From Candidatus Flexicrinis affinis (GTDB lineage: Bacteria; Chloroflexota; Anaerolineae; Aggregatilineales; Phototrophicaceae): a DNA stretch of 64,000 nucleotides. The stretch covers positions 248,001 to 312,000 of the forward strand of contig JADJWE010000006.1 of the NCBI GenBank assembly GCA_016716525.1, given 5' to 3'. Position 1 is the first letter of the stretch, and each line of letters begins with the position of its first letter. The notes under the pieces are model-generated. The model was not told the DNA's origin. It made no database searches and worked only from the letters and a program-made list of their open reading frames with translations. Made by a program: the position numbers and the translations under genes. Shown here piece after piece: positions 22,621 to 30,702 of this stretch.

Positions 22621-22790
22621 TCCCAATGCAAAGGCTTTGCCTCCGCACCTCTACGACCAAAGGGCTTTCGCCCTCTGGACTCCCATTACTGCGGAAACAC
22701 TTCACATGCGGCATGTTTCCGCGAGAAATGAGGTGTAGGAGTGCAAACTCCTGCCGGGGTACGGGGCAGCGCCCCGAAACTCGGGAAATA
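22621..22790. repeat. Composite hairpin repeat, copy A
   Basis: Module order on the plus strand: GGCTTTGCC hairpin, AAGGGCTTTCGCCCTCTGG hairpin, GACTCCC, variable hairpin GCGGAAACA (22691-22699) with TGTTTCCGC (22714-22722), GGAGTGCAAACTCC, GGGGCAGCGCCCC. Copy C shows the same order on its minus strand with a different variable stem. Related copies lie at 19136, 25311, 33724 and 50776, all intergenic. Confidence 0.75.
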
Positions 22791-22801
22791 AGCTCGCAAT
22801 T

Positions 22802-25273
22802 CTACTCGTTCGACGCGGCGCGGAACACATACGATAGGTCCACACCGTCTGCGCTGGTCCCATCAGGCAAAACGCCGGGGACACGCGCGCTGTCGGCGAA
22901 GAAGTCGTACCAGCCGATGCGCAGGGTATAGTCGGCGCCGGGTTCGAGCGCGACATCCGGCGGCAGCGTGAGCGTCGCTGTGTGCGAGACGACCTCGTCA
23001 GGCTCCCAAAGGCGTGTCGAGTACCACGCGTACTCGCCGAACGCCGGGAACGAATCCCACGTCGTCACGAGGTTGCCATTTTCATCCAGCAGGTGGATGT
23101 ACAGCGTGTATTCCAGCGGTGCTGGCCCGCTGGCGACGAAAAAGATCCGCACCTGCGGCGGAGTCGAGCCGCCGAGCATCGGTTCACCGTTGAGCCGCGT
23201 ACCAAGCAGTGACCCGAACGGCCACGTGATCTCGACCTCCGGCACGTCGATGTTGTTCGGGATTCGAAAGCGCCGTTCGACGCCACGCACATAATATACT
23301 TGCCCGAAAAACGACCCGTCACGGAAACTGGCGACCGGCGTCATCAGTTCGGAGCGGTACATCGCCCCGGTGACTTGGTTGACCTCGGGCTGTGCAAATT
23401 CCGCGTACAGCCAACGCGCCTCTTGCGTGTAGACGTAGTAGTCGACGCCGACGAGCTGGTCAAGGTCGCTCGGCGCTTCATCGATCCGCACGTCGTCAAG
23501 CGGGAAGAAGAACGGCAGGCGCTGTAGTCCCGGCGCGAAGATCACCGGGTCTTCGATGCCCCGGTCGCGAATGTCGTTCTTGAGCGCTTGCACCGTCCGC
23601 CACAGCGCATAGTTGGTCGAGTCCATCTTGCGCCAGTCGTCGGGGTACTTCTCCGACCACAGGTAGTCCCACTCGCCGTTGTTGTTCTGCAGCGGCGCGA
23701 CCAGTCCCGGCAGCGCGGCAAACAGCAGCGGAATACCGACCAGCGGCGCAATCTTGCGGACGTTGATCTGCGGCGGGATCCAACGCGCGGCGATCACCGC
23801 GACCGGCGCGATCATCAGCGGGACGATCGCAAAACTGAGCCGGTAGTGGTAGCTGTACGACATAAACCACACGACGAAATAGGGGACGGCCAGCAGCAGC
23901 CCCCACAACACGGCACGTACGGTCGTCTGCGCCTGCGCGGTCGCGTGATGGCGCAGGATCGGCAGCAGATGGATGGCAAGCACACCGGCCCCGGCCCCGA
24001 ATAGCACCCACTCGAGCAAACCCATGCGGTGCGGCGACAGGATACTCGGCAGTACCCCCACGCCGATCAGCAGCCATCCGGCGATCAGCTCGCGGCGGTT
24101 CGGACGGCGGCGCAGGCCCGGACTCCATAACAGCCACGCGCACAACAGCCCAGCGGCCAACAGCGGCCAGCCGAATTCCGCGCCCGACCGCTGCGCCTGA
24201 GTCAACCAGAACGGGTGCGGAAAGTCGATCGCGCGGTGGCCAAGCAGCACGTTGCGCGCATACCACAGCGCGCCAATCGGGACCGTGGCGACGCCGCACC
24301 ACAGCGCGACCTGAAAGCGCGGCCACAATCGGCGCAGGTCGAGGCGCACACGCACAGCTTCGACCGCTACCAGCGCCCCGACACCGAGGATGAACGCGCC
24401 GGCCGTGGGCTTGGTCCACATGGCGATGCCGAGGAACAGCCCCGCGATGACGGCATACGACCGCGCAGCAGTGTCCCCGCTGCGTGCGTCAAGCCATGCG
24501 CGCAGGAAGAATGCCGCCGCGCCGGTAAAGGCGAACGCCTGCGGAATCTCGAGGTCGCCGGTCGTCGCCCACTGGCCGACATGCGGATACAATGCCCAGA
24601 TCGCGGCAAGGTAGATGCCGGTGCGACGGCCGACGGCCAATCGCCCAAGCGCATGCGCGGCCAGTATGCTGCCCCAGTGATACAGCGGAAACGCGGCCCG
24701 TGCGACGTGATCGTCGAGCACGCCGGTCATGATCTGCGCGTAGGCGTATTGCAGCGGCAGAAACTGCGGGTAGTAGCCGATGTCCTGCGGGATATACCCG
24801 AGCAGCGTATACAGCTTGCCTTCGTAGCCGTAAACCCAGATCGGGTCGTACTGCCAGAACGGGAACCAGACGGCGGCGATCCAGCGCAGCACACACGCCG
24901 CCACTATCAGGATCACCAGCATGCGCTCGTCTAGAGCCAGCGGCGCGCGCTCGGTGTGCGTTGCCGGCATCGTCCGCCGGCGCTTGATCCACGCAACCAC
25001 GAGGCCAGCAGCAGCGATCACAGCCGTCCCAGCAAAAATCGCCGGCGCCGTCAGGGCGGCGGTCTCGGATGCGCCGCCGATCGTCCCCAACACGAACATC
25101 CACGCGGTCACGGCCATCGGGCCGAGCGCGAGGCTGAGCAGCAGCACCAGCGGCAAGCTGCGCCAATGTCGGCGCGGCAGGGCGGCATACGCCCACGGCA
25201 GCCCGACACCGAAGACCATCCACAACAGCGCCCACTGCGGGCGCAGCGCTAATTCAAACCAGTACGGAAACAT
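22802..25273 (-). CDS. Large multi-pass membrane protein, GT39/GT-C-like
   Basis: An 823-residue protein. Residues about 1-530 contain a dozen or so hydrophobic segments; the C-terminal 290 residues are soluble and beta-rich (LEYTLYIHLLDENGNLVTTW, LEPGADYTLRIGWYDFF), presumably outside the membrane. The first large loop VWFPFWQYDPIWVYGYEGKL with acidic residues is reminiscent of GT-C glycosyltransferases, but the usual DE/KPP motif is not clear. Related architectures are common as hypothetical membrane proteins. A role in surface glycan or lipid glycosylation is an inference. Confidence 0.62.
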   Translation of the reverse strand: MFPYWFELALRPQWALLWMVFGVGLPWAYAALPRRHWRSLPLVLLLSLALGPMAVTAWMFVLGTIGGASETAALTAPAIFAGTAVIAAAGLVVAWIKRRRTMPATHTERAPLALDERMLVILIVAACVLRWIAAVWFPFWQYDPIWVYGYEGKLYTLLGYIPQDIGYYPQFLPLQYAYAQIMTGVLDDHVARAAFPLYHWGSILAAHALGRLAVGRRTGIYLAAIWALYPHVGQWATTGDLEIPQAFAFTGAAAFFLRAWLDARSGDTAARSYAVIAGLFLGIAMWTKPTAGAFILGVGALVAVEAVRVRLDLRRLWPRFQVALWCGVATVPIGALWYARNVLLGHRAIDFPHPFWLTQAQRSGAEFGWPLLAAGLLCAWLLWSPGLRRRPNRRELIAGWLLIGVGVLPSILSPHRMGLLEWVLFGAGAGVLAIHLLPILRHHATAQAQTTVRAVLWGLLLAVPYFVVWFMSYSYHYRLSFAIVPLMIAPVAVIAARWIPPQINVRKIAPLVGIPLLFAALPGLVAPLQNNNGEWDYLWSEKYPDDWRKMDSTNYALWRTVQALKNDIRDRGIEDPVIFAPGLQRLPFFFPLDDVRIDEAPSDLDQLVGVDYYVYTQEARWLYAEFAQPEVNQVTGAMYRSELMTPVASFRDGSFFGQVYYVRGVERRFRIPNNIDVPEVEITWPFGSLLGTRLNGEPMLGGSTPPQVRIFFVASGPAPLEYTLYIHLLDENGNLVTTWDSFPAFGEYAWYSTRLWEPDEVVSHTATLTLPPDVALEPGADYTLRIGWYDFFADSARVPGVLPDGTSADGVDLSYVFRAASNE

Positions 25274-25310
25274 CGTTCAATCACGTCTGCCGACGGCAGT
25301 GACCACCATT

Positions 25311-25430
25311 GGGGCGCTGCCCCATACCCCGCCAGAAGGCTTCCGCCCTCTGGACTCCCCTTCGCAGAGATGGGGTCAAGGGGTGCAAACCCCCTGTGGA
25401 GGTGGGGAGGCGAAGCCTCTACGACCCGCG
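25311..25430. repeat. Composite hairpin repeat, copy B
   Basis: Plus strand: GGGGCGCTGCCCC, AGAAGGCTTCCGCCCTCTGG, GACTCCCC-TTCGCAGAGAT-GGGGT without a long variable stem, AGGGGTGCAAACCCCCT, then GGAGGCGAAGCCTCT. It has lost the variable hairpin and serves as the short form of the family. It lies between the SPFH gene and the large membrane-protein gene. Confidence 0.75.
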
Positions 25431-25440
25431 TCAGCATCAC

Positions 25441-25476
25441 CAAAACGAAAACGGACACCTGTTTTCAGGTGCCCGT
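25441..25476 (-). terminator. Intrinsic terminator of the NfeD/SPFH pair
   Basis: Minus strand: ACGG-G-CACCTG, loop AAAA, CAGGTG-T-CCGT, then TTTCGTTTTG. It lies 70 bases after the SPFH stop codon. Confidence 0.8.
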
Positions 25477-25546
25477 TACGATACCACACGGCCGGTCGCG
25501 CGGCCCATTGCGTGTTGCCCACGCTGAGCCGCCGGCAGGCAGTCGG

Positions 25547-26530
25547 CTAGCTGTTGCCTAACTCGGGCGGCAGGGCTTCGCCGGGATCGGACGACGCAGG
25601 CGCCGCTTTGCTGGCGTTCGGTATGCCCGGGGCAGTCATGCTGCCACTGATCAGGCCGCCGAGGTCCTTCATCATCGACGTAACTTCCATCGGGACGACG
25701 AACTTGGTCGCCGGGCTGGAGCCAATTGTGCGCAGCGCATCGAGGTATTGCAGCAGCATCGTGTTACCGTCGAGGTTGCGTGCCTCAGCGTAGATCGCTT
25801 CCAGCGCCTTGGCATACCCTTGCGCCCGCAGCAGCTGCGACTGGCGCTCGCCCTCGGCGCGCAGGATGGCCGATTCCCGGTCACCTTGTGCGCGCAAGAT
25901 CTGCGACTGCTTGTCGCCTTCGGCGGTGGCGATGGCAGCTTCACGCTCGCCGCTTGCACGGGTGACGACGGCACGGCGTTCGCGCTCGGCGGTCATCTGA
26001 CGGTTCATCGCGTCCTGCACTTCGCGCGGCGGCTTGATCTCACGGATTTCGACGTTGGTGATTTTGAGGCCCCACCGCTCGGTGATCTCGTCCAGCTTGG
26101 TGCGCAGCGTGTTGTTGATGCGCTCGCGCTGGGACAGCACCGAGTCAAGCTCGATATCGCCGATCACCGCGCGCAAGATGGTGGTCGCCATGTTGAGCGA
26201 TGCGCTCACCACATCGCTGACCTCGAGCACCGCTTTGCGCGGGTCGGTCACGCGGTAGTAGATCAGGAAGTCGATGTCGATCGGCGCGTTGTCGAGCGTG
26301 ATCGCCGTCTGTGCCGGGATGTCGAGGAAGCGTTCGCGCATGTCCACGCGCACCGCCGACTCGAGCAGCGGGATCACGATGCTGATGCCCGGGCCGCGCG
26401 TGCCGGCGTAACGGCCAAGCGCGAGGATCACCAGACGTTCGTATTCCGGCACGATCCGGAACGTGCGGAACAAGATCCAGAAGACGACGATGACAAGTAC
26501 AAGAATAATCCCAATGGTGATGTCACCCAT
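25547..26530 (-). CDS. SPFH/band-7 membrane protein (slipin/stomatin type)
   Basis: A 327-residue protein with one N-terminal membrane segment (residues 5-22, IGIILVLVIVVFWILF) followed by the SPFH domain (RIVPEYERLVILALGRYAGTRGPG ... IPAQTAITLDNAPIDIDFLIYYRV) and a long Ala/Glu-rich helix that promotes oligomers (REAAIATAEGDKQSQILRAQ). It organises membrane microdomains and often works with NfeD partners. The NfeD gene lies 50 bases upstream on the same strand, the usual pairing. Confidence 0.92.
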   Translation of the reverse strand: MGDITIGIILVLVIVVFWILFRTFRIVPEYERLVILALGRYAGTRGPGISIVIPLLESAVRVDMRERFLDIPAQTAITLDNAPIDIDFLIYYRVTDPRKAVLEVSDVVSASLNMATTILRAVIGDIELDSVLSQRERINNTLRTKLDEITERWGLKITNVEIREIKPPREVQDAMNRQMTAERERRAVVTRASGEREAAIATAEGDKQSQILRAQGDRESAILRAEGERQSQLLRAQGYAKALEAIYAEARNLDGNTMLLQYLDALRTIGSSPATKFVVPMEVTSMMKDLGGLISGSMTAPGIPNASKAAPASSDPGEALPPELGNS

Positions 26531-26580
26531 TTGCCCCTCCTAAAGGCGGCCTGTAGCCTGATGCAAGTGTACGCGATTTT

Positions 26581-27261
26581 CTAGCTTGCCGTGCCCGCTG
26601 GAGACACCGTCGGTTCAACTTCGTCTTCATCCTCTTCGGATGCGGCGAGGAATTCGTCGCGCTTGACCTTGTCCAGCTCGACGATCAATTTGAGGCCCTC
26701 GCGCTCGACGACGATGATCGGCATACCGACCTCGATCTTTCGGTTCGCCTCGGCGGTCCACGTCTCGTTGTTGACCAGCACCGAGCCGATCGGGTTGAGC
26801 GTTTCGATCACCCGGCCTTTCTTGCCAACGAGGTCGCTGTCACGGTCGGTGACGGGGCGCTGGTTGCGCTGGCGGCTGAGCATCGGCATGAGCACCAGCG
26901 TGTGATAGGCCAGCGGCAGTGCAAGCGTCACGGCAATGAGCAGCGGGCTGACCGATACGCCGTCGTTGAACAGCGCGATCGACCCGCCGGCCTGTAAAAC
27001 AAGGCCCGCCAGCGCCATCCACAGTGGGCGGACGCGCAGGAACGGCAGCACGGCAAACCCGAGCACGCCTACCATCAGGATCAGCAGTGCGCCGAGATTG
27101 GTGGGCAGAGCGGCGATCATCGCGAGCGCGCCGATCAGCGCAGCGCCGCCAGCCAGCTCAACGACTCCGGTACCGGGGATATAGGCGGCCGTGACACTGA
27201 GCCACAGCCCGAAGATCAACAGAAAGTAGGCGACATTGGGGTCATGCGCAAGCGGAGGCAT
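26581..27261 (-). CDS. NfeD-family membrane protein
   Basis: A 226-residue NfeD protein with four to five hydrophobic segments (residues about 10-140) and a C-terminal OB-fold (LVGKKGRVIETLNPIGSVLVNNETWTAEANRKIEVGMPIIVVEREGL in fragments). It lacks the ClpP-like protease domain of long NfeD proteins. It is cotranscribed with the SPFH protein. The acidic tail (SEEDEDEVEP) is unusual but short. OB-type NfeD proteins are thought to anchor or modulate stomatins. Confidence 0.87.
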   Translation of the reverse strand: MPPLAHDPNVAYFLLIFGLWLSVTAAYIPGTGVVELAGGAALIGALAMIAALPTNLGALLILMVGVLGFAVLPFLRVRPLWMALAGLVLQAGGSIALFNDGVSVSPLLIAVTLALPLAYHTLVLMPMLSRQRNQRPVTDRDSDLVGKKGRVIETLNPIGSVLVNNETWTAEANRKIEVGMPIIVVEREGLKLIVELDKVKRDEFLAASEEDEDEVEPTVSPAGTAS

Positions 27262-27352
27262 GGCTCATCCTTTCTCAACGCCTTCCCTATTATCCGGGAA
27301 TTTATTCCGCCGCAGATGAAGGCAAGCGGCGCATCCCCAATCGTTGGGGGCC

Positions 27353-27381
27353 TTTCGAGAACAGTGCTTCACGCATATAAT
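27353..27381 (+). promoter_or_regulatory. Possible promoter of the amidohydrolase gene
   Basis: A perfect -10 TATAAT (27376-27381) with a weak -35 TTTCGA at a 17-base spacing. The leader to the ATG at 27436 would be about 48 bases. Confidence 0.45.
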
Positions 27382-27435
27382 ACTCCGGCAAGCGTGATTG
27401 CGCCTTGTCACTTACGGAATCAGACTTGCCCCCAC

Positions 27436-28683
27436 ATGGACATCGCAGACCTGCGAATTGACGCCGAGCGGCTGCGCGCGGACTTTGACGCACTGACCGA
27501 AATCGGCGCAACCGTTGCGGGTGGTGTCAGCCGGCTGGCCCTCTCCAACGAAGACCTCGAAGCTCGGGCATGGTTCGCCAATCGCCTCGATGATGCGGGA
27601 CTCGCCGTGCGCGACGACGATGTCGGCAACATCAGCGGCGTGCTGGTGATGAACGGCACCGCCGCCGATCGCACGGTACTGTTGGGCGCGCACCTCGATA
27701 CCGCGCTCAACGCCGGGCGTTATGACGGCTCGGTCGGTATTCTCGCCGCGCTCGAATGCCTGCGCACCATTCACGAGTCCGGCATTCGCCTGCCGGTCAA
27801 CCTCGAAGTTATTAACTTCACCGATCAGGAAGGCAGTTGGCATTCGATGCTGGGAAGCCGCGGGCTGACCGGCCGCCTGCCCGATTTCACCATGCGCGAC
27901 GGCGACGACCAAAGCGCCTTTCGCGCGGCGCTCTTCCGCGCAGGAATTTTCCTCAACGATATGCACCGGGCCGCGCGCCAGCGTTCGGACGTTGCCGGCT
28001 ACCTCGAACTGCACATCGAGCAGGGCGGCCGGCTCTGGGCGGCCGGCAAGCGCATCGGAGTTGTCGAGGGCATCGTCGGCCGTACAACCTACAGCATCAC
28101 GTTTCACGGCGAAGCGGGCCACAGCGGCACGACCGCGCCAGAGCAGCGGCGCGATGCCCTGCAAGGCGCCGCGCAGTTCATCATCGAGGCGCATCGTTGG
28201 GTGCGCGAATCGATCCCTGACGGCCTGTTCAACGCCGGCAACATCGTCACCGAGCCGGGGGCGTTCAACACTATCCCCGAAAAGGCCGTGCTGACGGTCG
28301 AGGTGCGCAATCCCGACCAGAGCGCCCTACTCGTGATGGAAGACCAGATGCTGGTGCTGGCCGCGTCTTGTGCCGAACGGTACGGCTTGCGCATGACGTC
28401 ACGGCGGTTGGTCAACATGCCCGCCGCCAAAATGGACGCCGCTGTGATCGCAGACATCGAAGCCGCGTGCGGCGACATCGGCGTGACCGATACCGCGCGT
28501 GTCGTGAGCTACGCCGGCCACGACGCACAGATGCTCAGCGGATTCACGCCCACGGGCCTGATCTTCATCCCGTCGGTCGACGGTATCAGCCACAACCCGC
28601 GCGAGTTCACCGAGTGGGACGACGTCGTGCTAGGCGCAAACGTGCTGCTGCACAGCACGATCCGTTTGGCACAGCGGGTTTGA
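27436..28683 (+). CDS. Zn-dependent M20-type amidohydrolase (HyuC/AllC family)
   Basis: A 415-residue hydantoinase/carbamoylase-family amidase. Metal ligands are visible: LLGAHLDTALNAGRYDGSVG (His and bridging Asp), NFTDQEGSW (Glu pair position), ELHIEQGG (His) and GHDAQML (His). The lid-domain segment is TFHGEAGHSGTTA. The family hydrolyses N-carbamoyl amino acids, allantoate or ureidoglycine; the substrate cannot be decided. The start at 27436 fits family N-termini; no good ribosome binding site precedes it. It begins an apparent operon with rbsK and a GNAT enzyme. Confidence 0.87.
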   Translation: MDIADLRIDAERLRADFDALTEIGATVAGGVSRLALSNEDLEARAWFANRLDDAGLAVRDDDVGNISGVLVMNGTAADRTVLLGAHLDTALNAGRYDGSVGILAALECLRTIHESGIRLPVNLEVINFTDQEGSWHSMLGSRGLTGRLPDFTMRDGDDQSAFRAALFRAGIFLNDMHRAARQRSDVAGYLELHIEQGGRLWAAGKRIGVVEGIVGRTTYSITFHGEAGHSGTTAPEQRRDALQGAAQFIIEAHRWVRESIPDGLFNAGNIVTEPGAFNTIPEKAVLTVEVRNPDQSALLVMEDQMLVLAASCAERYGLRMTSRRLVNMPAAKMDAAVIADIEAACGDIGVTDTARVVSYAGHDAQMLSGFTPTGLIFIPSVDGISHNPREFTEWDDVVLGANVLLHSTIRLAQRV

Positions 28684-28713
28684 CCCGCATACAGCGAATC
28701 ATAGGAGGGCGCG

Positions 28714-29631
28714 ATGGCCAGCAAAGTTGTCGTCGTTGGTAGTTTCAACATGGATTTGACGACCACCGTCGACCGTATGCCCCGCCCCGGCGAGACCGTG
28801 TTGGGGGACGTATTCACGACCGGCCCGGGCGGCAAAGGCTCGAATCAGGCGATTGCTGCGGCACGTTTAGGCGCACATGTCACGTTTGTCGGGCGCATCG
28901 GCACCGACGCATTCGGACAGGCCGCGCTGGCGATTTGGGCGCAGGACGGTGTCGACACACGCCACATCATCCGCGATCCGGACCACGCAACCGGCGTCGC
29001 CCCGATCTTCGTCGACAAGGACGGTGAAAACATGATCGTCGTCGCGCTGGGGGCCAACCTCGCCCTCAGTCCGGCCGACGTGGACGCCGCCGCCGATGCG
29101 ATCCGCACGGCCGACATCTTGCTCACCGGGCTGGAGATTCCGATCGAGACGGCGGCCCACGCCCTCAAGATTGCAAAAGCGGCAGGCGTGCGGACGATCC
29201 TCAACCCGGCGCCCGCCCAACCACTCACCCACGACATGCTGCTCAGCGCCGACGTGCTCACGCCCAATGAGAGCGAGCTTGAAGTGCTGTCCGGCCTAGC
29301 GATCGACGATGTCGAACAGGCCGCACAGTTGGTGAAGGCGCACGACAATCAGCATATCGTGGTAACGTTAGGCGGTCAGGGCGCAGCATACTACGGCCCG
29401 GGCGGCCACGGCGTCGTGCCGGTGTTCCCGGTCAGCGTCGTCGATACGACCGGCGCGGGCGACGCCTTCAACGGCGGATTGGCCGTGGCGCTGTCCGACG
29501 GGCTAGACATGCCGGAGGCCGTCCGCTTCGCCGGGGCGACAGCGGCGCTGTGCGTCACCAAGCGCGGCACCGCGGCCAGTATGCCGACCCGTGCCGAGGT
29601 CGACACGCTATTGAAGGGATCAACCGGATGA
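28714..29631 (+). CDS. rbsK: Ribokinase
   Basis: A 305-residue PfkB-family sugar kinase that phosphorylates D-ribose at O5. Motif 1 GPGGKGSNQAIAAARLG and motif 2 DTTGAGDAFNGGLAV (catalytic Asp) are intact. N-terminal VVVGSFNMDL is typical of RbsK. AGGAGG lies 6 bases before the ATG. The next gene starts within its stop codon (ATGA), so the two are coupled. No ribose transporter is adjacent, so the exact sugar (ribose, deoxyribose or a nucleoside-derived pentose) is less certain. Confidence 0.87.
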   Translation: MASKVVVVGSFNMDLTTTVDRMPRPGETVLGDVFTTGPGGKGSNQAIAAARLGAHVTFVGRIGTDAFGQAALAIWAQDGVDTRHIIRDPDHATGVAPIFVDKDGENMIVVALGANLALSPADVDAAADAIRTADILLTGLEIPIETAAHALKIAKAAGVRTILNPAPAQPLTHDMLLSADVLTPNESELEVLSGLAIDDVEQAAQLVKAHDNQHIVVTLGGQGAAYYGPGGHGVVPVFPVSVVDTTGAGDAFNGGLAVALSDGLDMPEAVRFAGATAALCVTKRGTAASMPTRAEVDTLLKGSTG

Positions 29632-30671
29632 CCGATCAAGTGACCCTGCGGCCCATGACCGACGACGACGGCGAGGCCGTGCGGCACTTGATGGAGGACG
29701 ATCCGCCCGGGCAAGGGATGCGCATGACGACGCGCTTTCTCGTCAACCCGGTTGTGGCATGGCGTACGCTCAAACCGGATATGACCGGAGTGGTCGCCGT
29801 TGCCCCAGACGACGGGCGTGTTGTCGGGGTCGCCAGCGTCAGCTTCGAGGACGTGCTGTACAACGGTCAGGTCGTTCCGTCCGCCTTTCTCGGCAACCTC
29901 AAGGTGCATCATGACTTTCGGCGGCAGGGCATCGCTAAGGCACTCGCGGCGTGGCGGGTTCGCACTGCAGAGGAGCGCATCGGCCCGTACGGCGTCATCC
30001 TCACCGGCACGTCGAAAGACAACGTGGCGTCGCAAAATACGATGAAAACGTGGGGCGCGGAACTGCACGACCAGCAGATGCTCCGCCCGCGGCCCCCGAT
30101 CCACCGTCAGCCCACCACGGCGGGACTGCGCGTCATCGCACCGGAACCGACGCACGACGAGGAAATCATCGAGAAGGCCAACCGTTTCTACGCCGACTAT
30201 CAGCTTTACACGCCGCTGACCCCCCGTAGGCTGGCCGAGATTCGCGATTCGGGCGCACCGGTCGCGCACTATCGCATTGTGACCGACGGCGGCGGGGCGG
30301 TCGTCGCCGGAATCATGCTGTCGCTGCGCGGGCTGCTCATGGTCGAGGACGTCTCCAACGTGCCGCCGCCGCTGCGCGTGATGAACGTGTTCCTGCGCGT
30401 GCTACCTTCGGACGGGCGCATCCGGCTGTGCGAAGCAGCATATCTATGGTACGACAACCCCGATGCCGCGCGCCTGCTGTGGCAGCATATCCGCTGGGAG
30501 TTCCGCGACCGCGCAAGTGCGTTTGGGTATCCGCTCGATCCGCGCTCGCCGCTGATAGACCTTTTCAACTTCAAGCCGTGGCACGTCCCGATCGTGAACC
30601 TCGTTATAGCGACGCGCGGCCCGCAGCCCATGGACGTCAGCAAGTACATCTGCGGTACACTACGAGGGTAG
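29628..30671 (+). CDS. GNAT-family N-acetyltransferase
   Basis: A 347-residue protein with an N-terminal GNAT domain. The acetyl-CoA motif A is FLGNLKVHHDFRRQGIAKAL, with the R-R-Q-G-I-A signature. The C-terminal half (from about residue 155) resembles a second, degenerate GNAT-like domain, as in many two-domain acetyltransferases. The start overlaps the rbsK stop (ATGA). The substrate is unknown; the operon with a sugar kinase and an amidohydrolase gives only a loose hint of small-molecule salvage. Confidence 0.82.
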   Translation: MTDQVTLRPMTDDDGEAVRHLMEDDPPGQGMRMTTRFLVNPVVAWRTLKPDMTGVVAVAPDDGRVVGVASVSFEDVLYNGQVVPSAFLGNLKVHHDFRRQGIAKALAAWRVRTAEERIGPYGVILTGTSKDNVASQNTMKTWGAELHDQQMLRPRPPIHRQPTTAGLRVIAPEPTHDEEIIEKANRFYADYQLYTPLTPRRLAEIRDSGAPVAHYRIVTDGGGAVVAGIMLSLRGLLMVEDVSNVPPPLRVMNVFLRVLPSDGRIRLCEAAYLWYDNPDAARLLWQHIRWEFRDRASAFGYPLDPRSPLIDLFNFKPWHVPIVNLVIATRGPQPMDVSKYICGTLRG

Positions 30672-30702
30672 TTCGCCTGCGTGCTGGACCGGGGGATTCC
30701 GC

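Noticed and set aside
25249..25561. Short frames within composite hairpin copy B
   Set aside because: They consist of palindromic repeat sequence and a terminator; no coding signal.
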